From: Rhodospirillaceae bacterium MC!
Lineage (GTDB): Bacteria; Pseudomonadota; Alphaproteobacteria; MC1
Direction: 5' to 3'
NCBI GenBank assembly: GCA_002632265.1
Contig: NQOV01000002.1
Coordinates: 1 to 64,000 of the forward strand
Length of the DNA: 64,000 nucleotides
The notes beneath the pieces were generated by a model. It ran no database searches and had not been told where the DNA came from. It worked only from the letters and a program-made list of their open reading frames with translations. Made by a program: the position numbers and the translations under genes. Below are positions 17,100 through 25,674 of this stretch, piece after piece. Position 1 is the stretch's first letter. Every line of letters begins with the position of its first letter.

Positions 17100-18743
17100 T
17101 TATTTATAGAAAGATTTAAAATAGTTAATTAAACCATTTGTTGAGCTATCAAATGCCGATGTGGCACGTGATTTATTATCCAACTCTGGTAAGATACTCT
17201 TAGCCAGTTGTTTACCTAGCTCAACCCCCCATTGATCGTAACTATTAATGTTCCAAATAGCTCCTTGAACGTGGATCTTATGTTCGTATAAGGCCACTAA
17301 AGTCCCCAATGATTTAGGGTTGATTTGTTCCATTAGGAAACTACTTGTTGGACGATTACCTTCAAATACCTTATGGGGAGCGATTTTGTCAATGCTTGCT
17401 TTATCCATACCGCTTTCTTTAAGTTCTTGAATTACGGTCTCTTTAGTTTTACCCTGCATTAAAGCTTGGGTTTGAGCAAAGTAGTTTGAGAGTAAGGTAT
17501 CATGATGTTTACCCAATGGATTATGAGAAATCGCAGGAGCAATAAAATCCGCAGGAATCATATGAGATCCTTGATGAACAAGTTGATAAAAAGCATGTTG
17601 TCCATTAGTTCCTGATTGTCCGAAAATGGCAGGACCAGTATCGTAATCGATACGGCTACCGTCTTGGGTTACGAATTTACCATTGGATTCCATGTCGCCT
17701 TGTTGGAAGAAATCAGCAAAACGGCACATATATTGATCATATGGTAAGATTGCATGAATCTTACTAGCGAAAAAGTTAATATACCATACACCCAACAATC
17801 CCATAAGAACAGGAATGTTGTTTTCTAATTCGGTATTTTTAAAGTGATTATCGGCAATATGTGCCCCTTCAAGAAGTTGTTCGAAATTATCATAACCGAT
17901 AGTTAAAGCAATGGATGTACCGATAGCCGACCATAAAGAATATCTACCGCCTACCCAATTCCAAAATGGGAACATGTTCTTGGTATCGATACCAAAATCC
18001 GCAACCGCTTTTTCATTGGTTGAAAGAGCTACGAAATGCTTGGCAATGGAATCCTTACCCAAAGAGGCCACCACTGCATCACGTGCCGAATGGGCATTCA
18101 TTAAGGTTTCTTGAGTTGTGAAAGTTTTAGAGGCCACTAGGAAAATAGTTTCTTCTAAATTTACTTTTTTAAGAACTTCCGAAATGTGCGTGCCGTCTAC
18201 ATTGGAAACGAAATAAGAAGATATCCCCTTAACCCAATAAGGACGCAAAGCCTCGGTAACCATAACCGGCCCCAAATCCGAACCACCAATTCCGATATTT
18301 ACGATGTTTTTAATTGCTTTACCTGTAAAACCTTTCCATTCCCCTGAATGAACTTGATTACAGAAAGATTTAATCTTATCTAGTACAGCGTTTACATCTG
18401 GCATAACGTCTTTACCGTCAACCATAATCGGAGTGTTCGAACGATTACGCAAAGCAATATGCAACACCGCACGATCTTCGGTAAAGTTGATCTTCTCTCC
18501 TGCGAACATTGCGTCTCTATATTTTTCAATGTTTAATTCTTTGGCAAGATTAATAAGTAAAGATTTAGTTTCTTCGGTAATAATATTCTTAGAATAATCA
18601 TATAAAATACCGTCTATTTTAGTTGAAAACTTGTTAAAACGCTCCTTATCTTCCTTAAATAACTCTTTCATTTGCATAGATTTAATACTATCATAATGAG
18701 ATTTTAATTGGGAAAAAGCACTCGCTGATGTTAATTTAGACAT
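17100..18743 (-). CDS. pgi: Glucose-6-phosphate isomerase
   Basis: The 547-residue enzyme interconverts glucose 6-phosphate and fructose 6-phosphate. Visible conserved segments: [22 protein letters not shown], the family signature [12 protein letters not shown], the active-site region [18 protein letters not shown], and the C-terminal Lys in GVELGKQLA. Length fits the bacterial/eukaryal type (about 550). The ribosome site AAAGGAG is strong. It is transcribed alone and converges with the Pro/Gly-repeat gene. Confidence 0.97.
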   Translation of the reverse strand: MSKLTSASAFSQLKSHYDSIKSMQMKELFKEDKERFNKFSTKIDGILYDYSKNIITEETKSLLINLAKELNIEKYRDAMFAGEKINFTEDRAVLHIALRNRSNTPIMVDGKDVMPDVNAVLDKIKSFCNQVHSGEWKGFTGKAIKNIVNIGIGGSDLGPVMVTEALRPYWVKGISSYFVSNVDGTHISEVLKKVNLEETIFLVASKTFTTQETLMNAHSARDAVVASLGKDSIAKHFVALSTNEKAVADFGIDTKNMFPFWNWVGGRYSLWSAIGTSIALTIGYDNFEQLLEGAHIADNHFKNTELENNIPVLMGLLGVWYINFFASKIHAILPYDQYMCRFADFFQQGDMESNGKFVTQDGSRIDYDTGPAIFGQSGTNGQHAFYQLVHQGSHMIPADFIAPAISHNPLGKHHDTLLSNYFAQTQALMQGKTKETVIQELKESGMDKASIDKIAPHKVFEGNRPTSSFLMEQINPKSLGTLVALYEHKIHVQGAIWNINSYDQWGVELGKQLAKSILPELDNKSRATSAFDSSTNGLINYFKSFYK

Positions 18744-19283
18744 GAAAATATTCTCCTTTAAATTTTAATATATATTTTACAAATGTAACTTTCGAACTGA
18801 ATAAATCCAATCCTTTCAACTATTCTTTATCTTATTATATTATATAAAAAATAGCTTATTGGTTAGTATTATACAATATTTTATCGAGATTGTAAAGCAA
18901 ATAATATATTTTTTTATCAACCCCCTACAAATAAAAATAATTTTTATAAATAACCACAACCCTACCCAAGCATATATCAAGACATTCTATCTAAAGAATG
19001 CCACATGTAGTCTTGTTTGCGGATTAGCTTCTTATGGAATCCTTAAGATATAATAAAGTTTTCTCTTGCATAAGATACGATTAAATATTATAATGTTTTC
19101 AAGCATAGTTATTTCTTGTAAATATGGATCTTTAATTCTATAATTATCTAATGATAAAGGTCATGTATTTTGCTAAATAGATTATGCTTAGTATATGTAT
19201 GTATGAAACTGTTTTGTCTTACCTTTTTGGGTTTTTTAGATAAACTTTAAAATCTTAAGGGATGATAATTTAAGGGGATTAGT
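18744..19283. other. Intergenic region with a promoter toward fliX
   Basis: About 540 bases between the divergent pgi and fliX genes. A promoter TTGCAT (19066-19071), 17 nt, TATAAT (19089-19094) points toward fliX with a leader of about 180 nt. A short open frame inside (18859-19053) has no ribosome site or coding look and is not called. Confidence 0.5.
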
Positions 19284-19754
19284 ATGAAAATAAAAGGCTC
19301 AAGTTCTTCTAGTGCTTCATTATCGAAAAGTTCTGCAGGTGGGAAGAAATCTTCAGGGGTTGGATTTGCAAAAAGTTTGCGTGCGGTTGGTTCTGCTTCG
19401 TCGACTACGGCGTCGGCAAGTACTTCTGCCAGCTCGCCGATTTTATCTATAAATTCCATACTAGCCACTCAAATGGTTGGTGCGGTGAATAATGAAGATA
19501 AAAAGGAAGAGGGAACAAACAAGCAAAAACTTGTCTCTCATGCTAAAGATATTCTTGATGATCTCGATGAAATTCATAAGGGGATAGTTTTAGGCTTAAT
19601 TCCAAAAGCTAAATTACTAGATATCACAAAAAGATTACAAAACAGAAAAACCTCTGTTAAAGATAGTAATCTTATGGGATTAATCGAAGAAGTTGAATTA
19701 CGAGCAAGTGTCGAGCTTGCTAAATACAATCGAAATGATAGTAATATGGTGTAA
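19284..19754 (+). CDS. fliX: Flagellar assembly regulator FliX
   Basis: The 156-residue protein has the FliX layout: a Ser/Gly/Ala-rich N-terminal half beginning MKIKGSSSSS, and a C-terminal helical domain with AKDILDDLDEIHKGIVLGLIPKAKLLDITKRL and the conserved ending EVELRASVELAKY. In Caulobacter, FliX links assembly of early flagellar structures to the sigma-54 activator FlbD. The flgE gene 2 kb downstream has a sigma-54-type promoter match, which fits that role. The ribosome site AAGGGG is good. dksA follows at 97 bases. Confidence 0.85.
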   Translation: MKIKGSSSSSASLSKSSAGGKKSSGVGFAKSLRAVGSASSTTASASTSASSPILSINSILATQMVGAVNNEDKKEEGTNKQKLVSHAKDILDDLDEIHKGIVLGLIPKAKLLDITKRLQNRKTSVKDSNLMGLIEEVELRASVELAKYNRNDSNMV

Positions 19755-19850
19755 ATTTTATTGCTCAAGGCTATGACGCATAATATATATAATATAAGGA
19801 TTTTAATCCTTTATAAATAACATTTTTATAAAATTAAGGAGTATAAAGAA

Positions 19851-20291
19851 ATGTCAGTTTTATTACCAAGTGGGTATGACCCCTTAAAGGATAGCGAGTA
19901 TATGAGTCCTCATATGCTGGAATACTTTAAAAATGTTCTGATAACTTGGAAAAATGAATTGCTTGATGAATCAAATCAAACCATTAAACATCTGCAATAT
20001 AGCGAAAAGCAAGCGGATGTTTTAGATACGGCTCAACAAGAATCAGAACACAACCTAGAATTAAGATCTAAGGATAGAGTGTTGAAACTTATTCATAAAA
20101 TCGATTCAGCCCTAATTCGTATCGAAAATAATGAGTATGGTTTTTGTTTGGAAACTGATGAAGAAATCGGGGTAAAACGTTTGATCGCTCGTCCAGTTGC
20201 GGAATATACCGTTCTAGTTCAAGAACAAATTGAAAGCAAGCGTAAAAATCTTAAAGATAACCATTGGAGTTATGATAACGCCATAACATAA
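19851..20291 (+). CDS. dksA: DksA-family RNA polymerase-binding transcription factor
   Basis: DksA binds the secondary channel of RNA polymerase and works with ppGpp in control of rRNA and amino-acid promoters. The 146-residue protein has the coiled coil with the acidic tip motif DVLDTA (D56, D59, A61) and the C-terminal globular domain YGFCLETDEEIGVKRLIARP. Only one cysteine (C99) of the classical four-cysteine zinc site remains; reduced-cysteine DksA proteins occur in alphaproteobacteria. The ribosome site AAGGAG is strong. fliX lies just upstream. Confidence 0.9.
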   Translation: MSVLLPSGYDPLKDSEYMSPHMLEYFKNVLITWKNELLDESNQTIKHLQYSEKQADVLDTAQQESEHNLELRSKDRVLKLIHKIDSALIRIENNEYGFCLETDEEIGVKRLIARPVAEYTVLVQEQIESKRKNLKDNHWSYDNAIT

Positions 20292-20604
20292 AGGTATATC
20301 TCATATATTTCAATAGTTAACATGATTTATTCTATCGGTCCATATCATATATAATGCTCGGATTTTCACATGTTTATATTTTAGAACACAAAAACAATAA
20401 GATATCTAATATATAATAAAATCACTTCTATTAATACTTTTACTATCAATTCATAATAAAAACATTAGTACAGTGATCGGAAAATCTATCCACTTTATGA
20501 TTCTTGATCTGTGAATAATCATGTTAATTTTTTAATATTAACTCTAAGATAAATATATAATGCTATAATTCTATCCCTTATTATGAAAGTTTATTTTAAC
20601 CAAT

Positions 20605-20919
20605 ATGTGTATGTTAATTCCCAAAGATAAAGATAAAAAAGATCGCCAATATCAAGCAACAAAACAACAAGAACAGGCTCAAACCCTAGCTCTTGAATGC
20701 TTCTCCTTTATTTTCGCCGATGATGAAAAACAGAGCAATTTCTTACGCTTAACAGGAGCTAATATAGACGATCTTAAAAACTTACTATCCGAAAACCACT
20801 TTTTAATTTCTGTCTTATCTTTTATCATGGAACATGAATCATGGCTCTTAGAATTCGCCCAAAACAACAACATATCCCCACAAGACATCCCAAACGCCCT
20901 TCACACACTTTCCCACTAA
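20605..20919 (+). CDS. DUF3572 family protein
   Basis: A protein of 102-104 residues (ATG at 20605 or 20611) with the DUF3572 pattern: ALECFSFIFADDEKQSNFLRLTGANIDDLKNLLSENHFLISVLSFIMEHESWLLEFAQNN. The family is small, helical, of unknown function and mainly alphaproteobacterial. No clear ribosome site decides between the two starts; a TATAAT at 20564-20569 may be its -10. The 3' end is very C-rich. A 3'-end repeat element follows. Confidence 0.75.
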   Translation: MCMLIPKDKDKKDRQYQATKQQEQAQTLALECFSFIFADDEKQSNFLRLTGANIDDLKNLLSENHFLISVLSFIMEHESWLLEFAQNNNISPQDIPNALHTLSH

Positions 20920-20959
20920 CTCAACTTTTTTACAACTAGCTTTTCCTCCCACCAATGAA

Positions 20960-21036
20960 CATTTTAACAGACTCTCCGAACACAACAATGTTACACAAAG
21001 TTTGTTCGATCCCACGTTAGGGATGGAGATAGGTAA
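20960..21036 (+). repeat. 3'-end repeat element, copy 1 (core and one degenerate 33-mer)
   Basis: It starts about 40 bases after the DUF3572 stop and reads in its direction: a degenerate unit AACAGACTCTCCGAACAC, then the core GTTACACAAAGTTTGTTCGATC. An inverted counterpart lies at 24007-24177. Confidence 0.65.
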
Positions 21037-21129
21037 TTGTCTATAACATCGGTATGTTTAATGCTGATGTGTGTGATACTGTTGTGTTTTATACTATTGT
21101 TTTTTATATTTTATTGATTATTATATTTT

Positions 21130-21256
21130 CTGGCCGAAAGTAAGTATATAATGAATACCTTTAAAGCTACTTTAAATACTGTTTACTAAATAACTATTTT
21201 TAGATATATCTAAACTAACAATATCTATACTTAGATTATACCTAGTTTAAATCTGC
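21130..21256 (-). repeat. MITE-like AT-rich element, copy 1
   Basis: About 127 bp. Its reverse complement aligns over its whole length with 23679-23834, including the shared internal stretch around TATCTAAAAA.AGTTAT and TGTATTTAAAGTAG. One end carries GGCCAG; the other, CTGC, is degenerate. No coding capacity. Confidence 0.65.
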
Positions 21257-21271
21257 AAGTGCAAGCGATAG

Positions 21272-21367
21272 GAACAATATAAAACAGCCATATTTTATAT
21301 TATTGTTCTAGTTATCATGAATCTCTCTTTACAGGCTTAAATATTAGGCCTGTAAAGAGAGATTCAT
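21272..21367. repeat. Two adjacent palindromes
   Basis: First hairpin: GAACAATATAAAA (21272-21284) with 21293-21308. Second: a 20-bp perfect stem at 21317-21336 and 21348-21367 (ATGAATCTCTCTTTACAGGC) around a GGC..TAAATATTA..GGCC centre. The second is a member of the GGCCTAA palindrome family. Confidence 0.75.
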
Positions 21368-21497
21368 AACAGCACGCAAGCAAAATCCTAAATAAAAAAG
21401 ATCACAATACATATTATATCTTCTACTAGAAATAAAAACCCATAAAATATCCTTATAATCACCCATTTTTTCATCTATTAGCATCTTCTTTTCAAGC

Positions 21498-21514
21498 TTG
21501 GCATACTTCGTGCA
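21498..21514 (+). promoter_or_regulatory. Sigma-54 (-24/-12) promoter match upstream of flgE
   Basis: TTGGCATACTTCGTGCA contains GG and GC separated by exactly 10 nt and matches 11 of the 13 specified positions of TTGGCACR-N4-TTGCW. It lies 102 bases before the flgE ATG. Hook genes are sigma-54 dependent in Caulobacter, and FliX, part of that switch, is encoded nearby. Confidence 0.6.
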
Positions 21515-21615
21515 TTACTAAAGTCAAAACCATATGAATTTTAAGCATAAGATTAACAAAATCCAAGATTAATTCATAGATGATAACAAATATATAAAGA
21601 CAAGGATCATAACAT

Positions 21616-22833
21616 ATGTTAGGTAATTTAGCTGTAGGTGCAACCGCAATGATGGGGCAAGCAAAAGCAATGGAAGTAATCAGTGCGAATATTTCCAACT
21701 TAAATACCAATGGTTATAAGGCTTCTAATGTTCAATTTAAAAGTATATTAGGCTCGAAAGTAGCCAATGAAAATCAAACTGCAGGTATGATCCCCATTCA
21801 ACGTCAAAGTGTGGGAACTTCTGGGCTTATTAGTAATACTGGGAATAATCTAGACATTGCTGTTTCTGGTCGTGGTATGTTGATCCTAACAGGTCAGAAA
21901 AACGGTAAAACCAATGTGTATTATGGGCGTGATGGTTCGCTACACACTCAAATCGCAAAGGACGGTAGATCGGAACTTGTGGATAAAAACAACAAAAATC
22001 TTCAAGGTTTTATGTATGATGAAGCAACAGAAACATATTTGCCAACTCTTTCTAGTGTTACCTTTGATGAAACTAAACCTATGCCCTTTGAAACTTCAAC
22101 AATAGCAAGCATGGTCGGTACGTTGCCAGCCACATCTAAGGTTGGGACTGCGTCTCTTGATCCTACAGATCAAACGGCAGGAAAGCATGTTAAAATGTCT
22201 GTATCTGCCATAAATCCAGCGGGACAAAGTCAAATTCTCCATTTAAATCTAACCCATACAGGGCATAAGGAATGGACAATGACTTACGATGGCCCAGTGG
22301 GAAAAGACGGTAATCCTACCACAATCACCCAACAAGCAAAATTTGATAGCCATGGGGATTTAGTATCTCCTAAAAAGATCGATTTAGGCTGGGGCGTTAG
22401 CACAACCTTACATCTAAGCCAAAATGGTAACGAATATATACCAGGTAGATCTGATATTAATGGCCACAAACCAGGATATATTAACAAAGTGAGTTTCGAT
22501 GATAAAGGCGTACTATACGCTAGCTTTAATAACGGACACATCCGCCCCATTGCTAAGATCCCAGTGGCTCGCTTTATTAATCCCAATGGTTTAGCAGCAG
22601 AAAATGGTAACATTTACTCGGAGACAGACACATCAGGCTCGCCTTTAGTCAACACAATCGAAGAAACCAACGGCACAACTAAGATAGTTCCCAATTCTGT
22701 AGAGTTATCTAACGCCGATCTAAGCTCTTCTTTTAGTAATATGATAAAGACACAACAAGCCTACAGTGCGGCCTCTAAGATCATCACCACATACGACGCT
22801 ATGGAACAAACCGCAAGAGAAATTGTACGATAA
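21616..22833 (+). CDS. flgE: Flagellar hook protein FlgE
   Basis: FlgE polymerises into the flagellar hook. The 405-residue protein starts with the rod/hook N-terminal domain (ATAMMGQAKAMEVISANISNLNTNGYKASNVQFKSIL), has the FlgE/F/G-like segment NNLDIAVSGRGMLIL, a central FlgE D2-type domain, FINPNGLAAENGNIYSET, and ends with the C-terminal domain VELSNADLSSSFSNMIKTQQAYSAASKIITTYDAMEQTAREIVR. The central domain makes it FlgE rather than FlgF/FlgG. It is the only structural flagellar gene in the window. The ribosome site is AAGGAT. Inverted copies of the repeat elements flank this gene and the next one. Confidence 0.92.
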   Translation: MLGNLAVGATAMMGQAKAMEVISANISNLNTNGYKASNVQFKSILGSKVANENQTAGMIPIQRQSVGTSGLISNTGNNLDIAVSGRGMLILTGQKNGKTNVYYGRDGSLHTQIAKDGRSELVDKNNKNLQGFMYDEATETYLPTLSSVTFDETKPMPFETSTIASMVGTLPATSKVGTASLDPTDQTAGKHVKMSVSAINPAGQSQILHLNLTHTGHKEWTMTYDGPVGKDGNPTTITQQAKFDSHGDLVSPKKIDLGWGVSTTLHLSQNGNEYIPGRSDINGHKPGYINKVSFDDKGVLYASFNNGHIRPIAKIPVARFINPNGLAAENGNIYSETDTSGSPLVNTIEETNGTTKIVPNSVELSNADLSSSFSNMIKTQQAYSAASKIITTYDAMEQTAREIVR

Positions 22834-22868
22834 TAATTTTTTTATACCATTAAGTTAGTTTTTTTCTT

Positions 22869-22895
22869 TTAAATTGCGTTTAAATTTGCTATAAT
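22869..22895 (+). promoter_or_regulatory. CtrA-type box at the -35 position with consensus -10
   Basis: TTAA-ATTGCGT-TTAA (22869-22883) is followed after 6 nt by TATAAT (22890-22895). This is the usual arrangement of CtrA-activated promoters, where the box replaces the -35 element. It would transcribe the unknown gene at 23048. Confidence 0.5.
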
Positions 22896-23047
22896 ATATA
22901 TATCAGAGTTAATTCTTTAACTTCATTCTATGAAATTATCTTAATATTCATAAGGTTTTTAAAGTTAACTCTTGTTATGATATCTCATAAATTATCCTTA
23001 TAATTTCATGATTATATTATAATTTTTATCAACAAAGGAAATTGACA

Positions 23048-23527
23048 ATGAAAATAACAGAACAAGAAATTCAAAATATCGTAGATCCTATATTTGCCAA
23101 CACAGAAGAACGCTATAAAGCATCAGACTTTAAAGTTAAAGGCTTTGACCACGAATTTAACAAAAATACTTTAACAATAACCCTACGCTTCCGATTCGAA
23201 AACTTCAGATTCACAATGGGAATTCCCATGATCGATGACTATGTAGTATTTAGAATCAAAGATAACAACAGCGAAAACCTACTATATTCCGCTGCTGCTA
23301 CCAAATACAGCAACGATCCCGAAAGCTTAGAAGATATCCTAAGACTTAAACTCGACGGTTTCGATCGCCTAATGCAAAATTACGAAGAAAGCGTAGCTAA
23401 AGAATTAGAACTAGAAATCAAAAAACTCAACAAAGAAATCAGAGCCAAAACCGAAATTCTCCAACTCTCAATCGCCAACAAACATCAATTACTTTTATCA
23501 ACAATTAACCTAATTGATTCCGTATAA
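23048..23527 (+). CDS. Hypothetical protein with C-terminal coiled coil
   Basis: A 159-residue protein I do not recognise. The N-terminal ~100 residues look like a mixed alpha/beta domain (TLTITLRFRFENFRFTMGIPMIDDYVVFRIKD); residues ~110-145 form a charged coiled coil (KELELEIKKLNKEIRAKTEIL). There is no signal peptide. The ATG at 23048, with AAAGGAAA 7 bases before it, is preferred over an upstream in-frame TTG. A CtrA-type promoter precedes it and an intrinsic terminator follows, so it is a single-gene unit downstream of flgE; a link to motility or the cell cycle is inference. Confidence 0.7.
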   Translation: MKITEQEIQNIVDPIFANTEERYKASDFKVKGFDHEFNKNTLTITLRFRFENFRFTMGIPMIDDYVVFRIKDNNSENLLYSAAATKYSNDPESLEDILRLKLDGFDRLMQNYEESVAKELELEIKKLNKEIRAKTEILQLSIANKHQLLLSTINLIDSV

Positions 23528-23555
23528 CCTTAACCCAATACAAAAACCACAGATA

Positions 23556-23593
23556 AAATAAATGATCACTACCAAACTAGCGATCATTTATTT
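23556..23593 (+). terminator. Intrinsic terminator after the coiled-coil gene
   Basis: AAATAAATGATC (23556-23567) pairs with GATCATTTATTT (23582-23593), followed by T residues, 29 bases after the stop. Confidence 0.8.
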
Positions 23594-23678
23594 TTCCATA
23601 TACCTTTCTTCTATCTATAAATTTTAATAATAGATTCTAAATAAAAATATCCTTTTTATAGGGTTTCCATTTCTTACA

Positions 23679-23834
23679 GTTGCAGGCCGAAACTAAGTAT
23701 AATATAAGTATATATATTACTAATTTAAGTATATTATAATAACTTAACGACATATCTAAAAACAGTTATCTTATTAAACTGTATTTAAAGTAGTGTTAAA
23801 TATATCTATATTATATCTACTTTAGGCCAGCAAC
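23679..23834 (+). repeat. MITE-like AT-rich element, copy 2, with terminal inverted repeats
   Basis: 156 bp bounded by GTTGCAGGCC (23679-23688) and GGCCAGCAAC (23825-23834). The interior matches the reverse complement of 21130-21256. The same arms without the interior form the perfect palindrome at 40138-40184, so that short palindrome looks like an internally deleted form. A hairpin with ATATAAAACAGCC follows at about 23836-23885, as it does next to copy 1. Confidence 0.7.
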
Positions 23835-24006
23835 TATAATAACAAACATTATATAAAACAGCCCTTTTTATTTGTTATATCCATATAATATAATATTATA
23901 TCTTCTTTCATAAATAACAACACTGATTATGTATCAGCACAATAATAAATAAAAACCAAATAAATATTAAACCCAATAGCGTTACACACACCGATAGTAT
24001 ACTCAC

Positions 24007-24177
24007 TTACCTATCCCCGCCCCTTAGTGTGGGATCGAACAAGCTTTGTGTAACAGTGTTGTGTTCGAACTGTCTGACAAGACATCTAGCCAAATAATGT
24101 GAATGCCTGTCAAGACTTCTATCTAAAAAATGCAACACTCTATCAAGAGTTATGCTCGGATAGAGTGAGTATTTTTT
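24007..24177 (-). repeat. 3'-end repeat element, copy 2 (33-mers and core)
   Basis: Read on the minus strand, directly after the flavoprotein stop: a hairpin (24125-24144 with 24159-24177, containing CTCTATCCGAGC) that matches a 33-mer unit, then GTCTTGACAGGC and, 33 nt later, GTCTTGTCAGAC, then the core TTACACAAAGCTTGTTCGATC and a match to copy 1 up to GATAGGTAA. The first hairpin ends in T residues and may terminate transcription. Confidence 0.7.
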
Positions 24178-24182
24178 GTATG

Positions 24183-25589
24183 TTAATTGCCTTCGATTAT
24201 GGCTTTTATTAGGGTGGCGATTGTAGGGTATGTGCCTTGGTTGAATAGGGGGTCGGTGGAGAAGTTGCTGGCGGAGGTGCCGGAGAAGGCTAGGTTGTTG
24301 TGGACATCGTTGGTGTGGGCGATGTTTTGGAGAGATTTTTGGATACAGAATGAGCGGGGGTCAGGGAGTCTGCCTGTAGATCCACGGGTTGAGTATTTCC
24401 AGTTGGAGAATAGGCAGTGGGATAAACAGCCCATACAGTTGTTTTGATCTGTTTTGATTGACACGGCGGTTTCGGGGGTAACGAAAACCATGGTTTCATC
24501 AGGGGTTGGCATATTGGTTGTAAAGCCTTGATCTTTCCATGTTTGGATTTTTGTTGCGTCATCTGCTGATGTGAAAATTGAGCGATTACGAACGCCTATT
24601 TTTACTTCGGTTGTTAAGCCGTTTTCAGCGTCGGCAGTGCGAGAGAATTTTGCTTGACGTTGTGAGCGTGCTACTAATTCGTTAAGGAAGTCATTTTTAA
24701 GGGCAGAAGAATAAAAGCCTGTAGGGGAAAATTTATGCAACAATATATCGCCTTCTTTGGAATTAAGGAGCATTTGTTTCCATGGGTCAGGGATTTCGCT
24801 TTCGGCGGTTAGCATTGGTCTTGTACCGAATTGAAAGGCGATCTTGCCGACTTTATCATTATCAATGAACTCTTTCCAGTCTCGTAAATACCAAACTTTA
24901 CCAGCCATAATAATTGGAGTATCATCTAAGCCAAAAGAGTTTAGAGTCTCTCTTAGTTCGATAATACGTGGTAAGGGATCTTGTGGTTGATCTGGCAGGT
25001 CTTGGTTACTTAGTCCGTTATGACCGCCTGCATGCCATGGATCTTCATAAACCACACCACCTAGTAGCTCTTTATATTTTTTGTAACTTCTACGCCATAA
25101 AAGTTGAAAAGCTCTTGCAGATGAAACGATTGGATAATACCATAGACCATTTGCCGATGCGACCTTACCCAAATCAAAGGGCATGCCTGCTCCACAGGTA
25201 ACACCGTGGATATACTGTTTAACTTGCGGTAATACTTGCTCTAACATTTCTGGAGTTGCGGCAGCTTCCCATAGCATATTTAAATGGATTCTACCCTTAC
25301 CATTGGAAATCTCAAAGGCTTTTTTTGCTTGGGCGATAATACCGTCGATAGTTTTTTGTCTTATGGTTTCCACACGCTCGGAACGGGTTGTGTCTTTTGA
25401 ATAGTCAGGTGGTGAATAGTTACCGTTTTCATCGTAGCTATCTGGGATAGTCCCTGATATTGTACCAACTGCTCCAGCGGCTGCGAATGCTCCCGAGGTT
25501 GCTCCTGTTGATACGGCAATGCCCTTACCACCTTCAATAATAGGTAGGACTTCCATTCCTGAAATCATCATTGGCTTAATTAAATTCAT
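24183..25589 (-). CDS. Nitronate monooxygenase-like FMN-dependent oxidoreductase
   Basis: The 468-residue protein belongs to the 2-nitropropane dioxygenase/nitronate monooxygenase TIM-barrel family. Seen are the N-terminal PMMISGMEVLPIIEGGKGIAVSTGATSGAFAAAGAVG, the substrate-side HGVTCGAGMP, VVYEDPWHAGGHNG (AGGH motif), PIIMAGKVW, and the FMN-phosphate segment KIAFQFGTRPMLTAES. It is longer than classical enzymes (320-380) and carries a C-terminal cysteine group (NCMGCLSHC) that could bind a metal or Fe-S cluster. The physiological substrate is unknown. The ribosome site is AAGGAA. It lies downstream of pnp on the same strand with an 85-base gap. Confidence 0.78.
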   Translation of the reverse strand: MNLIKPMMISGMEVLPIIEGGKGIAVSTGATSGAFAAAGAVGTISGTIPDSYDENGNYSPPDYSKDTTRSERVETIRQKTIDGIIAQAKKAFEISNGKGRIHLNMLWEAAATPEMLEQVLPQVKQYIHGVTCGAGMPFDLGKVASANGLWYYPIVSSARAFQLLWRRSYKKYKELLGGVVYEDPWHAGGHNGLSNQDLPDQPQDPLPRIIELRETLNSFGLDDTPIIMAGKVWYLRDWKEFIDNDKVGKIAFQFGTRPMLTAESEIPDPWKQMLLNSKEGDILLHKFSPTGFYSSALKNDFLNELVARSQRQAKFSRTADAENGLTTEVKIGVRNRSIFTSADDATKIQTWKDQGFTTNMPTPDETMVFVTPETAVSIKTDQNNCMGCLSHCLFSNWKYSTRGSTGRLPDPRSFCIQKSLQNIAHTNDVHNNLAFSGTSASNFSTDPLFNQGTYPTIATLIKAIIEGN

Positions 25590-25674
25590 AAAACTGTTCC
25601 TTATTAGATTTTATTAAAATTGCGATTGGTTGTTGGTTATGGGTTAATATAATATAAGATACGAAACTTGAAAG

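Noticed and set aside
18859-19053. 64-residue open frame in the pgi-fliX intergenic region
   Set aside because: AT-rich low-complexity translation, no ribosome site, no conserved feature.
20986-21020. tRNA-like T-arm (GTTCGATCCC) in the repeat core
   Set aside because: No acceptor stem, D-arm or anticodon arm can be folded around it, and other copies change the flanking bases.
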